The translations under genes were made by a program, and so were the position numbers. Below the pieces are notes generated by a model. The model saw nothing but the letters and a program-made list of their open reading frames with translations, searched no databases and was not told where the DNA came from. A stretch of DNA of 64,000 nt, from the NCBI RefSeq assembly GCF_025464955.1, contig NZ_JAODNM010000067.1, forward strand, positions 55,943-119,942, given 5' to 3'. This DNA is from Amycolatopsis sp. (GTDB lineage: Bacteria > Actinomycetota > Actinomycetes > Mycobacteriales > Pseudonocardiaceae). Of this stretch, positions 58,334 to 64,000 are shown piece after piece; the stretch's first letter is position 1; every line of letters starts with the position of its first letter.

Positions 58334-59620
58334 ATGATGACCAAGGTTCGTTACCAGGTGTTCGCGATGAACTTCGCGGCTTGCCTGATCAACTACGGTG
58401 ACCGCGTCGCCTTGTCCGTGGCCGCGCCGTTCATCCTGGCCGAGTTCCATTTCTCGCCCGCGTTGTGGGGAGTCGTCCTCAGCGCGTTCTTCTGGACGTA
58501 CTCGCCGTTCGCGCTCCTCGGCGGGTTCATGGTCGACCGGATCGGCGTCCGCCGGGCGTACACGATCTGCATGCTGGTGTGGTCGCTCACCATTCCGCTC
58601 ACGGCGAGCGCGTGGAGCGCCGGCTCGCTCATCATCGCCCGGCTGCTCTTCGGCGCGGGGGAGGGGCCTCAGGCGCCGATCAGCACCAAGCTGACCGCGA
58701 ACTGGTTCCCGAGACGGCAGACCTCGACCATGCTCAACCTGGCGCAGGCCGGCACCACGATCGGGCCGATCATCGCGACCCCGCTGGTGGTGTTGGCGTG
58801 CACGACGATGGGTTGGCGCCCGGCCTTTGTCATCCTTGGCGCCTTCGGGGTCGTGTGGTGCGCGGTGTGGTGGTTCGTCGCTCGGGACCGTCCACAGGAC
58901 CACCCGCGTTCCGACGCCGCCGAGCGGGCATACGTCACCGCTGACCACGAACCAGCGACGGGCGAGGCGAGCAAAGGAAATGTCCGGTTCTGGACGCTCC
59001 TGCGCACGCCATACGTTCTCGCACTGGCGATCGCCTTCTTCGCCTACTCGTGGGTTCTGTTCATGTTCCTCACCTGGTATCCGACCTACCTCGTAGATGT
59101 GCGCGGCGTGAAGAAGACCGATCTCGGCGGGATCGCCACCATTCCTTGGATCGCCGCGACGGCAGGCCTGATCGTCGGTGGCTTCGTCGCCGACCGGCTC
59201 ATCAAGCGCTCTGGCAGCTTCGTGAAACCGCGCAAGTGGATGATCGTCGCCTGTCTGATCGCGGTGGCCGTCTGCTTCGGGCCATCACCTTTCGTCCGGT
59301 CGCCGACGCTCGCGCTCGCGTTGGTGTGCGTCGCGATATTCTTCCTGCTCGCCAGTTACCAGTATCAGGCGTTGATCGTCGCGCTGGTTCCCTCGGGGTA
59401 TATGGGCAGGCTCGCCGGTGTGATCCAGATGTGCTCGACTTTGGCCGGCATCCTCGCGCCGATCGTCACCGGCGAGGTGGTCCAGGCGACCGGCAGCTAC
59501 ACTCCGGCGTTCCTGGTCGGCGGCGCGCTGGCAGTGGTCGGTGCCGTCGCCGTTGTGGTGCTCGTGCGGGAGAAGCAGACTTCGCCCTCGACCGACTCGG
59601 AACCGCTCGGAGTGGCTTGA
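58334..59620 (+). CDS. MFS permease, anion:cation symporter (ACS) type
   Basis: The 428-residue protein has 12 predicted helices. ACS-like features include NYGDRVALSVAAPFI in helix 1, GGFMVDRIGVRRAYT after helix 2 and LLFGAGEGPQAPISTKLTANWFPRRQ in two segments. ACS members import organic acids such as glucarate, galactonate, phthalate or tartrate. It follows the E1 genes by 48 bases and is probably the uptake system for their pathway. ATG 58337 is an alternative start. Confidence 0.9.
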   Translation: MMTKVRYQVFAMNFAACLINYGDRVALSVAAPFILAEFHFSPALWGVVLSAFFWTYSPFALLGGFMVDRIGVRRAYTICMLVWSLTIPLTASAWSAGSLIIARLLFGAGEGPQAPISTKLTANWFPRRQTSTMLNLAQAGTTIGPIIATPLVVLACTTMGWRPAFVILGAFGVVWCAVWWFVARDRPQDHPRSDAAERAYVTADHEPATGEASKGNVRFWTLLRTPYVLALAIAFFAYSWVLFMFLTWYPTYLVDVRGVKKTDLGGIATIPWIAATAGLIVGGFVADRLIKRSGSFVKPRKWMIVACLIAVAVCFGPSPFVRSPTLALALVCVAIFFLLASYQYQALIVALVPSGYMGRLAGVIQMCSTLAGILAPIVTGEVVQATGSYTPAFLVGGALAVVGAVAVVVLVREKQTSPSTDSEPLGVA

Positions 59621-59657
59621 CCTGCCGTGCACGACAGGACTCAGGATGGGCCTGAGC

Positions 59658-59688
59658 GAGGTCGCGGGCAGGTCAGGCCCGCGACCTC
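59658..59688. terminator. Bidirectional terminator between convergent MFS and SDR genes
   Basis: GAGGTCGCGGGC (59658-59669) and GCCCGCGACCTC (59677-59688) pair perfectly around a 7-nt loop, between two convergent stop codons. Confidence 0.75.
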
Positions 59689-59701
59689 CGTCAGCCCGAT
59701 A

Positions 59702-60652
59702 TTAGTTGAGCGCGTGGTGCAAAAGCACCTCGGAGGCAGACAGGTAGCGATCGACGTAGTTTCTGTCGAGGCCGCGAGTCGGCAGGATCGGTTGGGCCTT
59801 GTGCCCGAACATGAGCCCGGTCCGCCCTTCAAGTTCCGGGGCGAAAAGGAGCGGCACCATCCGTTTCGCATAGGTCTCAGGAGATTGCATGGAGATGCCG
59901 ATGACGGTCTCGACCAGTTTGTGAGTGGTGCTGCCGTCGCCCAGGAAGTTGCTTCTGATGCCGGTTTTGATCAGGTAGGGTCCCAAGCCGAAGAAAGCCG
60001 GACCTGGGAACCTGTTCTCTGCGCCGAGTACGAGGGCTTCGTTACCGGCGATGGTGTTGGCGTGGGCAACCAGGGATTTGTAGTTCTTCTCCGAGTTGAG
60101 GTCGGCGGGGTTGCCGATCTCTCCCACGCCGGGAGACCCCATGACGAAAACGCGCGGCCTGGGTGTCTCCTCCCCACGGGCGGATCCGAGTCTGGGGCTG
60201 AGTCCTTGAAGGACCGCGAGCCGACTCAAGTAGCTGATCGCCATATCTCGCTCGACTAGTTCGCGCGTCTCCTCCCGCGTCTTGGCCGCGATGATTCCTG
60301 TGGTGAAGAGCACCACGTCGAAGGATTCCGCCGGGAGTTCGAGGCCCACTCGGACAGCCTCGCTCATCAATGACAGATCAGCCGCCACGAACGTCAGCCG
60401 GGCAGCCTGGTCGTCGCGAAACGTTCGCCCGACCACCGTGACGTCCGCACCTCGCGCCAACGCTTGCCGGGCGATGGCTCGCCCAAGGCCGTTGGTCCCA
60501 CCGATGACGGCCAACTTCTTTGAGGAGAGATCGAGTCGCTCGACCGGGATCGGTCGCATGATCACACTCGGATCCGGAACTCCCTTCTTGGGAGTCTTTT
60601 GCTTCCGGGGAGTTTCGGAATCGCTCGGCGCGGAACCTTTTGCCGCGTTCAC
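59702..60652 (-). CDS. SDR-family NAD(P)-dependent oxidoreductase
   Basis: The 316-residue protein has a 40-residue polar N-terminal extension rich in Lys and Pro, then LAVIGGTNGLGRAIARQAL (GxxxGxG motif) and LFTTGIIAAKTREETRE. Its expected YxxxK is replaced by the segment NYKSLVAHANTIAGN, with Tyr and a more distant basic residue. It overlaps the azoreductase-like gene by 4 bases, so both form one unit under the divergent TetR. Confidence 0.82.
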   Translation of the reverse strand: MNAAKGSAPSDSETPRKQKTPKKGVPDPSVIMRPIPVERLDLSSKKLAVIGGTNGLGRAIARQALARGADVTVVGRTFRDDQAARLTFVAADLSLMSEAVRVGLELPAESFDVVLFTTGIIAAKTREETRELVERDMAISYLSRLAVLQGLSPRLGSARGEETPRPRVFVMGSPGVGEIGNPADLNSEKNYKSLVAHANTIAGNEALVLGAENRFPGPAFFGLGPYLIKTGIRSNFLGDGSTTHKLVETVIGISMQSPETYAKRMVPLLFAPELEGRTGLMFGHKAQPILPTRGLDRNYVDRYLSASEVLLHHALN

Positions 60653-61302
60653 AGATGCTTCCCTTCTTGCGTGACGGCCAGGGTGCGGCCGGCGTGGCGG
60701 GCGGCGTCGGTGGCCTCGGCGTGCCGTTGGGCGGCCAGGTCCTGGAGGCCTTCCATACCGGGGGTGGTGGCGGCCAGGGTGAGTTCTCGTTCGATGACGG
60801 TGAGGTCGGCCTGCCAGTAGTCGGCGAGGATGCGCCGGAGGTAGGGGGTGGAATGATCCCAGCCCTCACGGGGTGTGCCGGGTCCGTAACCTCCTCCGCG
60901 GACGGTGACCAGGGCGGTGGGCTTGTCCTTGAGCAGGCCGTTGGCAGCTACGCCGGCGGCGGCGCCGACAAGGTCGATCCAGGTCTTGACGTGCTGGGAG
61001 ACACCGAAGTTGTAGAGCGGGATCGCCAGTAGGACGGCGTCTGCGTCGGTCAGTTCCGCCGTCACGTCGGCGGCGAGGGCCAGGGCGTCGCGCTGGTCCG
61101 GGGTGCGCTCGCCCTCAGGTGTGAAGCCGGCGGTGGTCGCGAGCATCCAGGCGTCCGCCGGTAGCGGATCGGCGCCCAGATGGCGGCGGATGACCGGCTC
61201 GCCGGGGTGGGCTGCGGACCATTCAGCTTCCAGCAGGTCGGCGAGTTCGGCGCTGGTCGAGGTGCTGGGCAGGATGCTGGCGTCCAGACGGAACAGGGTC
61301 AT
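60649..61302 (-). CDS. FMN-dependent NADH-azoreductase/NAD(P)H quinone reductase family protein
   Basis: The 217-residue flavodoxin-like protein shows MTLFRLDASILPSTSTSAEL (FMN phosphate loop), AIPLYNFGVSQHVKTWIDLV and ALVTVRGGGYGPGTPREGWDH, as in AzoR. It reduces quinones or azo compounds with NADH. It heads the two-gene unit divergent from a TetR gene. Confidence 0.88.
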   Translation of the reverse strand: MTLFRLDASILPSTSTSAELADLLEAEWSAAHPGEPVIRRHLGADPLPADAWMLATTAGFTPEGERTPDQRDALALAADVTAELTDADAVLLAIPLYNFGVSQHVKTWIDLVGAAAGVAANGLLKDKPTALVTVRGGGYGPGTPREGWDHSTPYLRRILADYWQADLTVIERELTLAATTPGMEGLQDLAAQRHAEATDAARHAGRTLAVTQEGKHL

Positions 61303-61375
61303 CAGTGTTTCTCCAGGTCAGTGTGGTGTGCCTGGGACGGTCCCAGGGTGCCGGTGGGTGCCACCGTATCAGCAT

Positions 61376-61395
61376 AAACGGACTTTACCCCGTTT
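61376..61395. promoter_or_regulatory. TetR-type operator between azoreductase and tetR genes
   Basis: AAACGG (61376-61381) and CCGTTT (61390-61395) are inverted repeats 8 bases apart in the 111-base divergent gap. The extended arms ATAAACGG and CCGTTTGTTAT are partly symmetric. Confidence 0.55.
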
Positions 61396-61413
61396 GTTAT
61401 TCCAGCCGGTAGA

Positions 61414-62037
61414 GTGAGTCCCGTGGATCTACCTGTCTTGCCCTTGGAGGCGCCGCGCGTCGAGCGCGCCGACGCCGTACGCAACCGGCAGCACCTGCTC
61501 GCCGTGGCTCGCGAGATGCTCGCCGAACAGGGCGCGGCGACGCTGACCATGGACGGCCTGGCCGAACGGGCGGGCCTGGGCAAGGGCACGGTCTTCCGCC
61601 GGTTCGGCACCCGCGCGGGGATCTTCCAGGCGCTCTTGGACGAGGAGGAGCAGGCCTTCCAGGCGCAAGTCCTGTCCGGGCCGCCGCCGCTCGGCCCCGG
61701 CGCTGCGCCGCTGGAGCGCCTGATCGCCTACGGCCGGGCCCGATTCGCTTTCCTGTTCTTGCACCACGAGATCGCCCGCGCCGCCCTGGATGGCAGCCAA
61801 CCTGTACCAGCCGGATCGGAGACGAGCCTCTCCCGGCTGCACATCCGCATGCTGCTGGGGCAGATAGACCTCGGCCCCGCCGACCTCGACACCTTGGCCA
61901 TCCAGCTCGCCGCCGCCCTGGACGGCCCCTTGCTGCTCTATCTATCGGCGTCCGACCTCACCGATACCGCTCTCCACGTCGAGCAGCGGGTCGCACAGGG
62001 CTGGCAGGACCTCGTGCAGCGCGTCTGTCGACCTTGA
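61414..62037 (+). CDS. TetR-family repressor
   Basis: The 207-residue protein has a TetR domain (AEQGAATLTMDGLAERAGLGKGTVFRRFGTRAGIFQALLD split over two helices) and a C-terminal ligand domain of the SbtR-like type. It is divergent from the azoreductase-SDR unit and likely controls it in response to an electrophile or quinone. GTG 61414 or 61423 may be the start. It is not closely related to the two TetR paralogues of region A/C. Confidence 0.88.
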   Translation: MSPVDLPVLPLEAPRVERADAVRNRQHLLAVAREMLAEQGAATLTMDGLAERAGLGKGTVFRRFGTRAGIFQALLDEEEQAFQAQVLSGPPPLGPGAAPLERLIAYGRARFAFLFLHHEIARAALDGSQPVPAGSETSLSRLHIRMLLGQIDLGPADLDTLAIQLAAALDGPLLLYLSASDLTDTALHVEQRVAQGWQDLVQRVCRP

Positions 62038-62073
62038 CCGACAATCCGAGCCGGTTCTGGCCGGTCGTCACCT

Positions 62074-62382
62074 TCAGGTGCTCACGAATTGTCTCCCCGT
62101 GGGGATCGCGGCACCGGGGCTGGCCGGGTCGTCGACCATCTCGTTGATCATCACGCGGCCGGCGAGAATGCGGTTCGCGACCGTACGGGCGCGGCCCTGG
62201 TCCTCGCCGTAGACGTAGGCGTGGAGACCGTATTCGACGTCGTTGGCGATGGCCTCGTCGTCGTCGCGGTAGGTGATGACCGACAGGACGGGCCCGAAGA
62301 TCTCTTCCTGGGCGATCGTCATGTCGTTGGTGACACCGACGAAGACGGTGGGCTTGATGTAGTTGCCAGCCTCGAAGCCGCG
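62074..62382 (-). pseudogene. Aldehyde dehydrogenase, internal fragment
   Basis: About 90 residues of an NAD-dependent aldehyde dehydrogenase C-terminal part are readable: GFEAGNYIKPTVFVGVTNDM, TIAQEEIFGPVLSVITYRDD, and YGLHAYVYGEDQGRARTVAN. Similarity starts at the window's inverted-repeat arm near 62382 and ends near 62110 before the usual GGFKxSG motif. Both ends of the gene are gone. Confidence 0.85.
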
Positions 62383-62426
62383 AAAGTCACTTCACGGCGA
62401 ATTGCGGTGCGAGATGTGACTTTCGC
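62380..62426. repeat. 11-bp inverted repeat at the break point of the aldehyde dehydrogenase fragment
   Basis: GCGAAAGTCAC (62380-62390) and GTGACTTTCGC (62416-62426) are perfect inverted repeats 25 bases apart. One arm coincides with the point where homology to aldehyde dehydrogenase begins, suggesting a rearrangement junction or mobile-element scar. Confidence 0.6.
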
Positions 62427-62584
62427 TGCCACTGCTCGCAAAGCGTGTCACTCACAGATGCACCAAGCCCGCGAGGCCGGTCGCTTTGCGTGAGTCGCGA
62501 ATGGCGTCATCCGTGCGTTCACTGCAAGGAAAGTCCCTTTCGGTCACTCACGAAACGCAGCCACCAGCGCATCGGAACGGGCCA

Positions 62585-62830
62585 AGATTCGCGCGTTACG
62601 CGGCGGCGATCGACGGCCGTGACTATGCCATGCTACGCAACGTGTTGACCGATGACGCCCGGTTCGTCGCCCAAATCACCGCTGGCCCGGCGGTGGGGCC
62701 GGACGAGTCCGGCGACGCGATCGTCAAGTTCGTCTCCGACACCACTGCCGTAGAGCACGGCCAGCGTCGCCACGTATTGACGAACGTGTGGCGCGAGGGG
62801 GAGGAGGTCGCTCATGCCGGTGTGGGTCTG
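62585..62830 (+). pseudogene. SnoaL-like protein fragment
   Basis: About 80 residues resemble a SnoaL-4/NTF2-like domain: RFARYAAAIDGRDYAMLRNV, LTDDARFVA, HGQRRHVLTNVW. The frame runs on both sides into sequence without family features, and no start with a ribosome site lies at the domain border. It is therefore likely a remnant. Confidence 0.55.
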
Positions 62831-63180
62831 TTCGAACATGCCCTCCGGGCGTCTGCTGACGTCCTGGAGGGTTGGTTCCTGAGCTCAGGAACCGGCTGCC
62901 CGACGTCACTGGCCTGGGCGCCCGCGGTCCACATTTCTGATGACTGGTGGGGTGCTTGCTGTGCGGCGACCCACACCGCGACGAGCGACGCCCACCAGGC
63001 GAGCAAGACCGTGCACGCGGCGAGCACGGCGCCGGTGGACGGTGCGGGGGTGTCGACGCGGGTCCATTGCTCTTCGAACTGCCAGACGGTCGGCATGGCG
63101 ATGAGCGATCCGGCGACGGTCAGCGTGACGAACACGACGAGCGCGGCGCGGTACCGGGCCAACCGGCGGGCGGGGCTCAC
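62812..63180 (-). CDS. Small predicted membrane protein
   Basis: The 122-residue frame from GTG 63180 has two hydrophobic helices, YRAALVVFVTLTVAGSLIAM and GAVLAACTVLLAWWASLVAV, and a polar C-terminus. Codon usage fits the local bias, but no family is recognised and no clear ribosome site is seen. It may be real or the leftover of a larger gene. Confidence 0.4.
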   Translation of the reverse strand: MSPARRLARYRAALVVFVTLTVAGSLIAMPTVWQFEEQWTRVDTPAPSTGAVLAACTVLLAWWASLVAVWVAAQQAPHQSSEMWTAGAQASDVGQPVPELRNQPSRTSADARRACSNRPTPA

Positions 63181-63511
63181 CGAAGGACCGCAGGGGGAAA
63201 GCCGCTGGCGTCGATGCCGTCGGTGGAGGCCGGCTCGAATACGGGTGGCATGGCGCCTCCGCAGTGCCGGCGCGTGAGGCCGAGCTCGATGACCGGCTCG
63301 CACCAACACATATCAGAGTAGGCGTGATGCCGGAGCCCAGCGGCGCTGTGGCCGAATCGACAGCCGGATCGTCATTTCTTGCCCAGCTTCATATCAACGA
63401 AACCTGGCAGCGGTCGAAGCCGGTTTCGTTCTTTGTAGCAGGGGCAGCACTGCCAAGGAGCAGGTTTCTCGTCGTCAGGCTCAGTCGTTCCCGGATTCTG
63501 CGACCCCAGAG
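63181..63511. other. 331-bp stretch without a recognisable gene
   Basis: No frame in this interval shows a known domain or a start with a good ribosome site. Its position between remnants suggests decayed sequence. Confidence 0.5.
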
Positions 63512-63578
63512 TCAGGGATCTCGGCGGGAGCGGAGGACGAACTTCTGGACCTTGCCGGATGCCGTCATCGGGAAGCTC
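63512..63578 (-). pseudogene. Acyl-CoA ligase C-terminal remnant
   Basis: Reading the minus strand gives FPMTASGKVQKFVLRSRRDP and a stop at 63512. This is the characteristic end of AMP-forming fatty-acyl-CoA ligases, including the catalytic Lys of TASGKVQK. Everything upstream is replaced by the terminator of the glycosidase gene. Confidence 0.75.
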
Positions 63579-63579
63579 C

Positions 63580-63612
63580 GTGGGCCTCACCGCGCCCAGC
63601 GGTGAGGCCCAC
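63580..63612 (-). terminator. Perfect 14-bp hairpin downstream of the glycosidase gene
   Basis: Arms 63580-63593 and 63599-63612 pair perfectly around a 5-nt loop (GCCCA). It lies 9 bases after the stop of the minus-strand glycosidase gene. Confidence 0.75.
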
Positions 63613-63620
63613 GAAGGACA

Positions 63621-64000
63621 TCAGGGGTAGACGCCCGAAAGGCGGTTGACGATGTTGGGTCGTTGCCAGGCCGCGGTGTTGCGGTTGAGCAGTCCGAATT
63701 GGTCGTCGCCGATACCGATGGAACCGTTGTCCCACACCATGATCTTCTGCCCGAACTGCTTGGCGTAGGACGCGATGTGCGAGTCGTAGTTGGCCACCTG
63801 ATCGGAGTTGTCGGCGCCGTTGTACGGCTTCACGGTGGCGCCCATCTCGGTCCAGGCCACGTGGATGCCCTTGCTGCTGAACAACTGGTTCGCGTGGTTG
63901 ACGTCGCCGTCGGGCAGGTAGTTCATGGAGCCGTCCCACGTCAGGTAGTTCGGGGCGGTCGCCGAGCAGAAGGCCCACGGGTTGTAGGTGTGTATCGACA
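63621..64000 (-). CDS. GH5-type glycoside hydrolase, C-terminal part (5' end outside window)
   Basis: The last 126 residues are visible: YNPWAFCSATAPNYLTWDGS, then GIHVAWTEMGATVKPYN, whose Glu fits the catalytic nucleophile of GH5 (clan A) enzymes. IASYAKQFGQKIMVWDNGSI and a C-terminal PNIVNRLSGVYP follow. It is probably a secreted endoglucanase- or mannanase-like enzyme acting on plant polysaccharide. Signal peptide and active-site acid lie beyond the window. Confidence 0.8.
   Translation of the reverse strand, partial: SIHTYNPWAFCSATAPNYLTWDGSMNYLPDGDVNHANQLFSSKGIHVAWTEMGATVKPYNGADNSDQVANYDSHIASYAKQFGQKIMVWDNGSIGIGDDQFGLLNRNTAAWQRPNIVNRLSGVYP

Noticed and set aside
1..64000. CRISPR array or replication origin
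   Set aside because: No regularly spaced repeats of 25-40 bases and no cluster of DnaA boxes were seen. The presence of dnaG alone is not evidence for an origin.

Overview
The window is high-GC DNA with dense codon bias and many GTG and TTG starts. Its gene content is typical of filamentous actinomycetes: GT87 membrane glycosyltransferases, an ECF sigma/anti-sigma fusion, an ECF41 sigma factor, a CHC2 primase and a mycothiol-type DinB protein. A member of the Pseudonocardiaceae (for example Amycolatopsis) fits best, but this is inference from family content and not a database match.

Positions 1-19,115 look like chromosomal backbone. In order: two overlapping GT87 genes; a degenerate GGDEF protein divergent from a long ECF sigma/zinc-finger anti-sigma/transmembrane fusion; two tandem GtrA proteins; a PDZ-type sensor kinase, its NarL-type response regulator and an atypical LuxR protein; an orphan Pvc16-like protein; an IS110-family element; a MarR/AhpD-like pair; an ECF41-type sigma factor divergent from dnaG; a trans-aconitate methyltransferase behind a double palindromic operator; and tRNA-Asn(GUU).

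From the tRNA onward the content changes to accessory DNA. It opens with a tyrosine-integrase remnant lacking its middle. About 42 kb of catabolic and transport genes follow, with many broken genes. Block 1 (20.4-35.6 kb) holds two paralogous TetR repressors and three copies of one control region. These drive an aromatic-acid-type MFS permease, an HpcH/HpaI aldolase, and a GlcG-like gene. Embedded in block 1 is a Baeyer-Villiger monooxygenase/CoA-ligase pair divergent from enoyl-CoA-hydratase, Dabb and cupin genes.

Block 2 (35.7-43.2 kb) has MarR and MFS remnants and a complete peptide/nickel-type ABC importer with a permease-ATPase fusion. Block 3 (43.2-59.6 kb) contains a sugar-type ABC importer, two LacI repressors, a Gfo/Idh dehydrogenase, a signal-less solute-binding protein, a muconolactone-isomerase-like protein, and a cyclase/VOC/SDR/lyase operon. 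It ends with a TPP-dependent E1 alpha/beta pair and an MFS permease. At least five copies of a LacI-type palindrome (core TCAATCGNTTGA) sit in its control regions, so it looks like one regulon for uptake and breakdown of an unidentified, probably cyclic, compound.

Positions 59.7-62.0 kb carry an SDR/azoreductase operon with its TetR repressor. From 62.0 to 63.6 kb there are fragments of an aldehyde dehydrogenase, a SnoaL protein and an acyl-CoA ligase. The window ends inside a GH5-type glycosidase gene.

The most notable items are the triplicated TetR control region, the dispersed LacI operators, two tandem 12-13 codon micro-ORFs with Shine-Dalgarno-sequestering palindromes between the kinase and regulator genes, the sigma/anti-sigma fusion beside a GGDEF-less GGDEF homologue, and the orphan Pvc16-like gene. 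No CRISPR array, rRNA or replication origin was seen.
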